A DNA stretch of 64,000 bases from Warburgia ugandensis (taxonomy: Eukaryota > Streptophyta > Magnoliopsida > Canellales > Canellaceae): the NCBI GenBank assembly GCA_035236585.1, contig CP141132.1, forward strand, positions 58,563,880-58,627,879. Direction: 5' to 3'. Numbering within the stretch: position 1 is the first letter of the stretch; the number at the start of each line of letters is the position of its first letter. The notes below the pieces were generated by a model, which made no database searches, was not told the origin of the DNA, and saw only the letters and a list, made by a program, of their open reading frames with translations. Shown here one piece after another: positions 25,094 to 36,299 of the stretch. Made by a program: the position numbers and the translations under genes.

Positions 25094-28000
25094 TGTGACA
25101 CCCCAAGTTCTACACAACAATTTAATACCAATTTTTACAAAAGTCGAGATCCCTCTTTTAAAAACTTTGATTTTTAAATCAAATGAAAAAAAAAACTCAA
25201 ATAAAAAGTCATTCATGTCAAAACCTTGGGAGTCATACACGCTCAAAATCATAGATTTAATGGTAAAATGATATTCTCAATTCTACTGAAAATCTAACAG
25301 AGTCTCCTCAGTATTTTGCATCATCGCATATAACCCATGCGATACAAAAATACCTGATGGACACAATAAAGAAAAACACATCATATAGGGGACTTAGTCT
25401 CCATTCCCGTCTATCTAGACCATTTTCAAATCTCGGTAAAACCATATGACAACTTTACCTAGGGTCTGTCCATACATAGCCATCACATCCAACATAAATA
25501 CATCCATATCTTCCAAGTCACAATATAAACCATACATACATACATACATACATATATATATATAGTCCATAACTAACACTAAGGTAAGGTTATACACAAA
25601 CCTTGTTCATTTCTAAAATCTCCTCTAAGCACTGCATGAAGGCCGTCAATACCCTCACTGCTATATCAACATGCCCAACTTGCTGTCTCTCGATGTATCT
25701 AAGGCATTGCAAAAATATTGCAATGTCTCAGCCAGCTATGCTTCTGTAGGTGATGACAATTAATAATAATAATAATAATATTTAACATTGTATGAAGAAA
25801 ACATGCATCAATTTTCAGGGCATGTGATAAAATATCGATCTCATGAGAACAGTTCAAACATAATCTCAATATAAGAATAAATAACAATGCAGTACAACAT
25901 GGTTGGCATTTAAAACCAGTGAGATAAATGGAAATATACAAGCCACCTACATGATCAAAACATGTAAAGTAAACAAAACCTTAGGAACTCATCAACTGAA
26001 GACACCAATAACTCATGCCAACCACATTTGTGAAAATATGTCAAATCAACTGAGCTCCTAAGGCTCATAAATGTGTCAAAATCATGTCACTACAAAGCCT
26101 CAAAAGCTTGAAGAATAAATGTATGAATCATCATCAAGAGCACCCTCTTATACGTGTCCCAAAAGTGTCAAAATCACATCAATGCAAATCATCAATACAC
26201 AAGGAATATTTAAATGCATAAATGTCATCAATGTGGGCACTCTAACATGAGGGTCTCACAAGTGTACCACACACTCATATCACCAATCATGAGTACTCAT
26301 ACCAATTTCCCATGCTTGTTCCTTTCAGGGCTATCCACGGAACAATCACCTCTAAGGATGCATCGTCACACTGTGGGTACACAGAAAAAATCCACCATGG
26401 TGTGCTATCTGCTCAATATGATAAAATCCCACATTAAGAACTACATGGATTGCTATGCTGTAGTGGCAACCACACCTAGGTATCAACCACTGCCGCTCAC
26501 CACTGACACTAGAACGTGAGACTCCAATGCCTGTCCGCATGGGTGGACTAGGATCGTAGCATGGACTGCCCATGATACCACTCCCTACGGTGTTTGCCAT
26601 CTATCGGGCAAGTGTCTATCATAATCACCATAAGCTAGAGGGCGGGTGGCCAACCCTACAACCCTCCTAGTATAGCATTCACAAGTAGAAGCACCCATCA
26701 TAAATCCACTAAAATACAGAAATAACATATCTCATAAAACCAAGAGCACTTGTGGCTCACCATCCTAAGGCACTGCCCCTTATCCTGGGATTAGCCTCTC
26801 AAGGATCAGCTACTAAGCCTCCACCACCAAATCCACTAATAAATAAGCGATAAAAACAAGGCATCCATATGCCTTAATATGTCATAGTAAACAAATAACT
26901 ATGTAATGACCCCATGGTCATAAAAGGGTACAAAAATCATGTAACATTAATATCGCTTATAAAACATAAATAAATCATGATCAATCATGCATCCATGGAT
27001 AAATATGAATCCATGAAATCATGTAAATGTGAATAGCTAGCAATAACTCAATACCTCAACATGAAATCATGGCATAATAATAATAATAATATGCCATGTA
27101 GGTATGAAATTCAAGAAAACAATATTATGCCTGTTAATGATTGTCATCACCTACCTCAGATGAAGAATCACTCATCTATACCTCTCAAATAAATCAAACT
27201 TTAGTCTAGCTCAGTCCATGTTAGTCCCACCAACTGGATACACATCACATCCAAGTCACACATCCAATCCAATTTATCTAAATTGGATGCTTAATTATAG
27301 GGCACATTATATTTCTACATCTCAATACATGGCGTTTCAATAAAATCCAATAGCTCTAGCCATGGAATCTCAAGGTAAGGCCGCCCCATTTGGCTAATAA
27401 TTCAAATTATGATGATCTAAGCCCACCTATAATCATTAGACGCCTTTCATAATTACATCATTATGCATTTTAGAGCTATCATGCTCAAATCATGTCAATC
27501 TCAAGTAATTTTATCAAAATCAACCAATCAAGCATCATTTTATGCTATTAATGCATAACCTTATATAATTATAGCTAAGTAATAAAAAAATCAAGAGGTT
27601 AGGATGATAATCTTACCTCATCTAAGTCCATCTAAGGGATATCTAGTAGGCCACATCCCTGGATCGTCAATCAGTTGCCTCAAATATGCCCAATCAAAGA
27701 TGTTTGTACCCATATGATGACAGTTCTCCTCCAGATGATCCCAGATCAAGGAATACATTAATAATTTTATTCAAATAATCTCAAAGATTCATTTGAATGG
27801 AATGGATCATCAATCTTAATCCAATTCTACATCTAAATAATTGATTGATCTCAATCATTGATCAAGATCAGCTAGATCATCTCACCAATATCTTAAATCC
27901 AGTATACCTTACATGGATCTTAATCTACGATTCACAAGGATCATGATGAATGGTTCAAATCTTGAAATTGCCACCTCACAGATCTCCTATCTAACATGTA

Positions 28001-28955
28001 TCCAAATTGGATGATCAAATGATTCTCGATCAAAGATTTGACCATACCCTGGTGTAGATCATGCCAAAATACCTATAGGATGTGATTTTTACAATGTTCC
28101 ACTAAGTCACTGGCATTGATCAGCCATCACTAGAAAAGGTGATCGACACGATCATTATCGGCGGCCCATTTCTCGCTAGATGTCAAATTCTTCAAAAGGG
28201 GTTGTAGATCAGGGTCTTACTTTCACTTTCTTGAAATTTGGTGGTGATTTGACATCGTTTGATGATAGAAAATTCAAAGAAAATTTGCCGGTTACTAGAT
28301 TTCTACCACTTACCAGTGTCATCTTTAATGACTAGATTCTCCTGCTTTACTTGCCCGATCGTGGTGATTCTTAAGGCTTTTTTATTGTGGGATTATGAAA
28401 AATAAAATGATCGGCTCGAATTATCCATTTAAGGCATCATTTTTCCTAGTAGCTCCTTGCAATCCAATTACCTGAAAATGCAATTTTCTCCCCTTTTTAC
28501 CAGACTTTCACATAGTTGCCAACATCTACACCATTGCCAACGATTGTCTCTTCTCCCTTCTCTCTTCTCTCTTCCTCCCTCTCTCTGCTTCTATCTCTCT
28601 CTTCTCTCCTCTCTCTTTTCTCTTCTACCTCTTTCTTCTTTCTTCTTTCTTTGTTGAGCTAGGGGGTGCCGTTATCAAATAGCAACTCCCGTATTGATAT
28701 ATCCTTTTCTTTTCTTTTCTTTTTTGTACTTCATATTCAAAATTCTATATCTTTATCATCCAGACTCCGATTTCAGCAAAATTTGTGTTGTTGGAATCAT
28801 CTTTCCAAGTACAATCTAATCATGGAGGTCTCAATACTCGACTTGATGTTTATCAAGTTTTTCACTCATAAAACTCCAAAATATGAAATTTCATATTTTC
28901 TTTTTATTCTAATTTTCAAATTTTAAATTGAGATTTAAAAATTAGATATGTTACG
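25094..28955 (+). mobile_element. Long LTR-type insertion (~3.9 kb, probable solo LTR)
   Basis: Starts TGTGACACCCCAAGTTC, the usual start of long plant Ty3/gypsy LTRs, and ends …gatatgttacg. It splits one repeat array into 24870-25093 and 28961-29124. The flanks ctgtc and tcgtc are similar but not identical, so the exact duplication is uncertain. No gag-pol coding similarity was found across it, so a solo LTR or a non-coding element is most likely. Orientation is inferred from the TG start. It contains aataat microsatellites near 25770 and 27074 and a pyrimidine-rich run at 28550-28660. Confidence 0.6.
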
Positions 28956-28960
28956 TCGTC

Positions 28961-29124
28961 TTATAAACATTTTGATATGAAGGTTTTATGAAAATCGTCC
29001 TATAATTTCAAATTTTATAAGATGATTTTCAGAACCCTTCTTTTTTTTTATTTTTAATAAGATGCTTGATTTTAAATCATCTTTTTCTTTTTTGCCATCT
29101 TATACAAGTCCAATTTTAGTAGTG
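28961..29124. repeat. CACTA-2 subterminal array (right block, part 2) and terminal inverted repeat
   Basis: Units such as ataagatgattttcag and gccatcttataca lead to ccaattttagtagtg (29110-29124), whose reverse complement starts CACTACTAAAATTGG. This is the clearest terminus of CACTA-2. Confidence 0.8.
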
Positions 29125-29127
29125 GCC

Positions 29128-30332
29128 ATACTCTAATTAAGAGGTTTGTTAATGGGAAATGATAGCTCCACTCCCTTGTTTTCATTGTCACACGTCACAA
29201 TCTATTAGGAGGAATGCTAAATTGACCACACTATAAGACATGTCTAGCAAGCATATTTTTTGGAGGCCACCTTTAAATGATTGGAATAGTTCATCTCATC
29301 TCCACCTTTAGCTTTTTATAGGTCAAAATCATATGGTATGGATGATTAAGAAATAGTGTTAATTATTAGTTTCTAAGTACAGTTCATTAGATGCTTTTTA
29401 GATTTTAGAACCATCTAAATCACATGCTTTTAATCTATAAACTTTTAAATATGGAGCAATGAGATGAATAAGCTAGATCATTCAAATGTGAGCTTCAAAA
29501 GATGTGATCGCTAGACTACACCTAGTGCTATCAACTTAGTGTTCTTCATCTATCAAGCACATTTGCCTCGTGGTTGTTGGTAGTTTTTCAGATTTTAGAA
29601 GCTGTTAGCTACTAAGAAAAATCTCCTCGCAATATGATAGTATAGTAGTGATACTAAAGCAAGTTGTTCTAACCGCAACCCACTTTTACATGATGGCTCC
29701 CCCTTCGGTTGATCAGATCCATCAGTTTGATCACTTCTCCCACCTAGGATGACTACCGCCCCAAAAACAATGAGGATTAGATATGACTGAAATCTAATAA
29801 AACTTTACTATTGATTACAGCATCAACAGGTTAAATCATTGTTTAGAGAACTGTTCATAATCAGCGAGTAAGAAGTACCTTTTTTTAGGATGTTAAAATC
29901 ATCCAATCACCTTGATCTTTAGGATACAAGTTATCCTACCAGAAAAATCTGACGGAGCAATCTGATCAATCAAAACTGGGGCCGTCGTGCGGAAGTAGCG
30001 CCGTACATCAACTTGGTGTAGCGTGTACTATGGTATCATTCAGCAAAGTCTAAACTGAGAGGGCAGGGGCTGCACTGCCGCTATTGAATCCAGTGACTGC
30101 TGTATTGAGACATATTTTAGCTTTAGCCATCTATCCATTACCTTACCATTCATTGACAAACAAAAAAGATCATCCGCATCTTCCAGTCACATCCAAAAAT
30201 AAAGCAAGAAAAACAAGAAAGAGGAGAGAGAAACTCGAACATAATCTCTTACCAACCACTTATTATAATATACATAGAACATATGTAATAGTCCCATAGA
30301 GAGAAGACAACTTAAAAAAATACTATCATATC
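29128..30332. other. Intergenic interval between CACTA-2 and the ATS3-like gene
   Basis: No gene recognised. The last few hundred bases should include the 3' untranslated region of the minus-strand ATS3-like gene. Confidence 0.5.
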
Positions 30333-30623
30333 CTACATTTCTCTGACTTGACTATCACCATTGCCATTCAATATGGAGCCTCTGTTACAGAGATTAAATC
30401 CATACCAAACCCCATTAGGAAGGAAAGTTCCATAATTATAAGTTACAGTGCGCCAGCTCCGAGTGGAGATCTTCACTAAATCCGGTTTCCAACCGTCCGT
30501 TCCTTGCCTCAGAAGATGCAGATAACAAACCCTATACGTACAAGGCCCACTTAGCTTAAATGTATCCGTAGAACATCTCTCAAATGTCCCGGAAGATGGA
30601 TCATCATTTCTTGGTACATATAC
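30333..30623 (-). CDS. ATS3: ATS3-like exon 3
   Basis: Starts after the acceptor tttaatcag with GTA TAT GTA and ends at TAG (30335-30333); 96 residues. Carries the C-terminal half of the PLAT fold with four conserved cysteines. Confidence 0.88.
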   Translation of the reverse strand, partial: VYVPRNDDPSSGTFERCSTDTFKLSGPCTYRVCYLHLLRQGTDGWKPDLVKISTRSWRTVTYNYGTFLPNGVWYGFNLCNRGSILNGNGDSQVREM

Positions 30624-31172
30624 CTGATTAAAAAGCCACATCAATGATAAAACTGATTCCTGTAGAATTTAAATCAAAGTGGGTATATATTGGAAGAGAA
30701 TGACAAACTGAAAACTGAAATTATCCATCATAATTGGGCATCTCGATTCCATGTATTGATCGAGCTAGCAATTCTACTTTCTTCGCCAATAGACCAGAGT
30801 CAAACAGCCTCAAAAGATCTCCCAACAGAAAGAAAGCGCGTGACATGATACCAAAAAGTGCTTACCTCATTGCCATAGGCATCGCCAAATGCAAGGCTAA
30901 CCGCATCTCTTGTATAAGATCTTGAAGAACAACTGGTTTTGATGCTCACTGTGTATGAACATCTGCTTGCACTGTGCAAAAGAAAAAAAAAATGGAGAAA
31001 CATGAAAATTCGATGTTACGGATGCTCTTTTCTTTTGGAGTTGTAGACTTCATACCTGGGTTTTCTGGATCTTGAAAGATCTGACCTCTTGGGGTCGTAG
31101 AATTGAGGAATCGGCGTTTGAGGAGATGATCAAGGTAAGGAAGAGGAAGAGAAACGAAAGTCTTGGGACCAT
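30333..31172 (-). CDS. ATS3: Embryo-specific protein ATS3-like, PLAT/LH2-domain secreted protein (3 exons)
   Basis: Proposed exons on the minus strand are 31172-31056, 30971-30866 and 30623-30333. Exon 1 encodes a start methionine and a hydrophobic signal peptide (MVPRLSFLFLFLTLIISSNA). Exon 2 gives CSYTVSIKTSCSSRSYTRD and AFGDAYGNE. Exon 3 gives VYVPRNDDPSSGTFERC, GPCTYRVCYLHLLRQGTDGW and PNGVWYGFNLC, ending at a TAG. These are hallmarks of the plant ATS3 family: small secreted PLAT-fold proteins with paired cysteines, known from seeds and embryos. Exons 2 and 3 join in phase at AG|gtaag and cag|GT. The obvious exon 1/2 junction (CAG|gtatg, cacag|TGC) leaves the frame off by one, and no alternative GT-AG pair nearby mends it. 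The locus may therefore carry a small indel or use an unusual splice. Family identity is firm; intactness is not. Confidence 0.85.
30866..30971 (-). CDS. ATS3: ATS3-like exon 2
   Basis: The acceptor ttttgcacag precedes TGCAAGC; the donor is ATGAG|gtaag. Encodes the first strand of the PLAT fold (CSYTV…) through GDAYGNE. Phase at its 3' end is correct; phase at its 5' end does not match exon 1. Confidence 0.85.
31056..31172 (-). CDS. ATS3: ATS3-like exon 1 (signal peptide)
   Basis: 39 codons from ATG (31172-31170) to the donor CAG|gtatg. Encodes a hydrophobic leader, then SSILRPQEVRSFKIQ, typical of the region between signal peptide and PLAT domain in this family. Confidence 0.7.
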
Positions 31173-31204
31173 CCTCGTTTTTCTTGTGCTTCGTGATATG
31201 TTTT

Positions 31205-31222
31205 GAATAATAAATAGAGAGC
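31205..31222 (-). promoter_or_regulatory. Putative TATA region of the ATS3-like gene
   Basis: The minus strand reads ctctatttattattca about 35-50 bases upstream of the ATG. It is an imperfect TATA-type element at a short but plausible distance. Inference from position only. Confidence 0.35.
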
Positions 31223-31229
31223 TCCGGGC

Positions 31230-33690
31230 TAAAGGGGCAAACCGGTCAATTCCTCTATGGACAAAGGCATTTTTTGACCATTAAAATTATAGACTATCAT
31301 TAGTCATAGAGAAACCCGGTATCTATCCTTTGAATATATTTGGGGCAAGGTTAGAGTGGCTGCTCTCCTCTTTGGCTTGGCTTAATATATAGGAGACTAT
31401 GCGAGTGATTTGCTTTGTAATTTTTCGCTTGTATCAAAAAGAAAAAATAAATATCTCATCTACTAGACGTAGTCCAACACAAATTGTCAGTGTAAATATT
31501 TTTGAAAAAACCCTATTAAGGTGTCTACAAGTATCTCATCAAGACAATCAGCACCAATGAGATGGGTTTTCATCAGTTGTCGAATTAACCAATTCAATCA
31601 GTCCTTTTACCATCTTCATATAGAGTTGACCTTTGCTCTATGGCTCATCTGTAGCATGAGATGGTTTGGGCCATTTTCCTTCTACTTCTCCCCTATGTAT
31701 TTTCAAAGGTTCAATGGTAACATCCAATAATGAAAATTTCTCAAGCACTGCATATGAAGAAACCTATTCATCAATTCTCTTTTAATCATGAATATATATT
31801 TGAATCTATCTTTCAAAAATGACACATTTATTTAGCTCTGGATTCACCATTTGGCTCCAAAGAAATCTTTTATTTAGTATCCTCTTTCCAAATGACAAGT
31901 TGACTCGTTGTGAAGATATGGTAGTGGGCAACGGTGGTCCTCTAGTATCCTATTGCTTAATGTGTAAGAATTGAGATCATGGACAAAATAAACAACTAAT
32001 TCATGATAAATACAATTGTTTTAATGAGACAAATATTCAGCATGTGTCCAAAGGAAAGAAATAAGAAACCATTTCTTTGTGGTTTGTTTATAAAGAACAA
32101 GTAATTCATCAAACAAGCAGAATCCCTTTCCATCATCGATTATGACTAGAAGTGGTTTGATTCACACCATATGCATAAATAAGAGAAATGCGAGGCAAAG
32201 GCCCTCTATGGAACCCCATTTTTTATGGTAGACACACCCCCCTATGCAAAGTCTCGAACCTAGGTCACACAATTGAGAGACTCCTCCAATGCACTTCCCT
32301 AAAAGCAGCCCTCATTTTTCCAATGGAGGGTGCCCACCTTTGGATGACCAGACCTGTTTATCTTATTGTTCTAATCTTGGATGTCTACTTGATCAAATAG
32401 TAGATGAATTGGATCAATATAGCTTCTAAAAAAATTTGTTCTATTCATCGCAAGAAACAGACAGTCAAAAACTTTATATTAACAAAGGTTTGAAAGCTAT
32501 TAGCATTTTATCATTGTTATCTTTTGCTTCTAATATCCAAAACTAGAGCAATTAGATGAATGGATCTAATCATACAAAGGTGGGAAAATCTCCATGAAAA
32601 ACTAGGAGCCATTCTAAGGAAGTGTCCTAAAGAGCCTTCTGCTAGCATTCCTCTTGGGGACAATGTGGAGTTGCATGTGCATCTTATTGTCAAAAGTTGC
32701 TTGCTTTGCTGTGAGAAACTAAAGCTTGTAATGAAACAGTAGGTGCAGAACTACATTTCAAAGATGCACATGAAACTAGTAACTTTTGATAATTTAACAA
32801 AGTTGGCTATAGTTTATCACATGTCCGTATGAACGTTAGGAAGATCAACAAGCTGATCTTTATAAATATTTCTCAAAAGATATTTAAGATTTAGTTCTAA
32901 CTTCTACAATGCACACTAGCTTCTTGAACTATTAGAAGGCATCCTTTTTCAAAGTAGATTTAAAAAGTAAAAATTAAAATGAAGTAAAATAAAATTACAA
33001 ATCATATCACTCGTGCACTCTTAAAAATAATCCCCAGCCAAAGGAAGAAGTGGTGACTCAAAGCTTAGACTAGTTTATTTAGGAAAGATGCCTTAGTTGT
33101 ATGCCACCAACAACACTAGATATTTATTGGCTATAAAAGTAGAATTTAGTAGATTGGAAATTTACAAATAAAAACCCCTACATAATTTCTTATAATCTAA
33201 GCATAATACCATCACTTAAACAAAATCCTTGTTTTAACTATGTCAATTTATGTTGGCCCATAAGGACAAAACAAACCTCAACAATGTATTAGAATCATTA
33301 AAATTGATAGGACCTAAGAATGCATAAAACATCCCTCGAAGATGATTTTCGATCACTACACCAGTCCTAGCTATGGAGATGCCTATCATCAATCTAAAAT
33401 AATGGGAGGCCTACTTTTGGGTTACTGGAGGTTGGATGAATGGATGCTTGACTATGGAGAGAAAGTAGAGTGCCTAACTCTCATCTCTCTCTTTCTTTGG
33501 ATCCCTATTTCATTAGAGTTTGACCTGTATGGTTGGTTTTTAGGGTAGATCTCATGGCTAGTTATGTCCTGTGGATCAAGGTCTAACTCTAATCTTATTC
33601 AATCTCAACACAGGTTTTGTTAAGTGCTTGGTGGATCAGTTGTAGTTATGCCTACTATCTTAAAAAGAAAAGGCCAGTCTCATTGCTTTA
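31230..33690. other. Intergenic interval with no recognised gene
   Basis: Short reading frames only, none with a recognisable domain. Probably old transposon debris; I could not assign it. Confidence 0.5.
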
Positions 33691-33699
33691 GTGTGTGCA

Positions 33700-35400
33700 G
33701 TGATTTTAAGTAGGAGAGATTATCTTCTACCCCGGTACTTTGTTGTAGGTTGGGTGCTAACATATGAAGTCTAAAAGAAGTTGATAAAAAAAGAAATTGA
33801 TAGTTTTGAATAGAACAAGGAACAAGAAGACATATTAGGAGGAAGAATCCATGAAATCCTCTCCATGGGATCAAAAAAATCCATGATGGAATCTTTTGAT
33901 TCAAGGGACTGTAAAGTTGGTAACATTGAAGAAAGTATTAGACGGCACAATCTAGGTTCACAAAGAGAATGATCAGAGCGATGGAATCAAGAACAAGAGT
34001 GGATGGAACGATTGGAGATGTAGTGCGTGTAGATTTAAGAACTTCAAGTCAAGAATGCAATGCTAAAATTGCAACAAGTGCTAGGGACCTTTGGATCAAG
34101 ATACTATTATAATTCTAAGGGAGAGAAATGAGAATGAAAAAAATAAATAAAAAGAGGTAGGGAATACTAGAAAGCAAGATGGAGCAAAATAAAGTTAGCA
34201 AGAAAATCTTAAAAAATTAGACATCAATTTCAATCAAATTTAGATATCCTCAAAACTATTCCACAAATGGTTAAGATTTCTTAGATATTTTCAGTGATAG
34301 TAGTGATGGTGAATGTTCCAAATGAGATTGTTGAAGAAAAAAAGAGAGAGAGATTCTAGAAAGGATGTTGGTTAGGTTGGTCAGCAATCATAACATAATT
34401 CTAAAGAAGTTAGTGAAAAGAGTTATGGAATTTGAAAGAGGAAGCTCTTATTAGACAAGCAAGGAATGAAGAGGTATTGGTGGTTTTGAAATAAAGGAAG
34501 AAAAAAGAACACTGGACAAGATCATTGGAATGGGGTGTTGCACACAGGTTGGTCCATTCCTAGATCCTAGGAGATGGAATCAAGAATGGAGAAGGACATG
34601 TGGGGTCTACTGGGTTTGTGTGAGGGACCCCTCTAGATGATGGGAGTCTTCAACATCCACTAAAATTATAGCAAAATTTGGGACTTTCATCAGATTTGAT
34701 AACTTGCTAGTGGATATGGACAAATTTGGGATCAAATGCTGATGAATGCTATTGGAAAACCATTGAAAGCATTGAATGTGTCTATCATAAGGGGAAGATT
34801 GCTAAGAGCAAGCAACTTCCAGTTGGCTAGGTGTGATATGAGATTTTTGGATGTGTTCAACCTTTTTGCAAAAACTAGCCAAGGAGACAAAGGAGAAAAA
34901 ACATGTGACCTAAGGGGCTGAGCGTGAGGCCAAACCCAATAATAAAAAATGAGGCCTAAACCCTAGTAGAAGTTTACTAGAAGCGTCCAATTTCAAATAT
35001 TTTACATATAAAAAGGGATAAAGCTATATAAGTAAAAGGGCGACATGGTTATTTGAAATGATTGAAAGGGTTTCAAGAAAAGCCAAGTGGTTTGCTGACC
35101 TAGAAAAAATTGAACAAGAGCATAGTTTGAAGGGGAAAGAAGTGCAAAAGAGAGGTCATCATGTTCATCCCCAAGAATGGCCCAATCTAGACAACACCAA
35201 GACATGTCTCCAGCTATCTCAGTCCCACCTGGATTCAAAGGGCAGAAGAAACTTTTCACTCTATCCCCCCATCAATATCTCTTAAGGATATGGATTTGGA
35301 TTTGGTAGAAATAGAGAAAGGATTTAGGAAGTATTGTTGGATGACATGTGTCAAATGCTAGAAATTTCATTTGAAGGGAGGAAAAGGTAAAGAGATCTTT
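33700..35400 (+). pseudogene. LINE ORF1-like remnant (DUF4283/zinc-knuckle type)
   Basis: Low-grade evidence: position directly ahead of ORF2 in the same orientation; fragments resembling the DUF4283 region near 34600-34730 (KFGTFIRFDNLLVDMDKFG); and a degraded cysteine motif near 35345-35380, followed by the short segment that precedes ORF2 in plant L1 elements. No continuous frame. Confidence 0.45.
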
Positions 35401-36299
35401 TATGTCCTTTCAAATGCAAGTCCTATCATTCTCTTTTGAGGATTCTACACACGCAAGGCTAATGCATCAGGTTCCCTTCTAAAAAGGGGTTTTCCATGAA
35501 GTGGCTATCCTGGAATCCTAGAGGGGTGAACTGCCCTAAAAAAGAGCTTCTTTCAAATGATCAATGGGGATAATATTAAACTAGATGTGTTGATGTTCTA
35601 GGATCAAAGCAATAATTAATTGACTCCATTGTTCTTTAGGGATCTTTAGACAATATGTGTAGGTGGTGACAGAGGTGGAATGAAATTTGGGGGGAATTAT
35701 TTTGGCATGGAAAATAGCAAAAATAGAGGCATCTAATTCTTGTATTAAGACTTAGTCTATGGAGATCAAAATTTTGATTAAACGATGAAGTCTTGAAACA
35801 CATTGTATGGCTATTTATTACTCATCGGATGATAAAGAGAGGTTTTAGTTGTTTAGAGCATTGAGGAACAAATTTGATTAAGGAGGCATTCTTGTGATTC
35901 TTGAGGGTGATTTTAATGTTTTTTCGATTTTCATCTCAAATGATTTTTGAGAAAATGAGGAATTTCAAAGACTTCATTAATGACATGCAACTGGTGGATA
36001 TCCTATTGATTGGAGGTATGTCACCCCATCAAATAACCAATTACCTCCAATACATAGAAGAATAGATAGATTCTTATTCTCCTAAAGTTGGTTCAAAAAT
36101 TTTCCTCAAGTTTCTCAAGTAATTGAGCATAATCATATTTCTAACCACAAAACTTTGATATTAGAATCTAAAATCCCATTCAAATTTCATATAGAATTGT
36201 TGAAAATGAAGGAACTTGAGTAATTTGTTGAAAATTGGTGGACTCAAGCTCTTTCACAAGGACGCTATTATTCCATTCTTCCTAATAAACTTTGGTTTG

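Larger units (their letters stand above)
20372..29124 (-). mobile_element. CACTA (En/Spm) transposon, CACTA-2
   Basis: Minus-strand element with TNPD-type transposase remnant (20994-24407) flanked by repeat arrays. The right terminus, read on the minus strand, is CACTACTAAAATTGG (29110-29124); GCC at 29125-29127 would be the target duplication. The left terminus was not found. If the repeat block at 15757-16344 and the TNPA-type remnant at 12880-13800 belong to it, the element extends left to at least 12.9 kb. Its subterminal motif (aggatggtttt/aaaaccatcctt) is unlike that of CACTA-1, so the two belong to different families. Confidence 0.7.
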
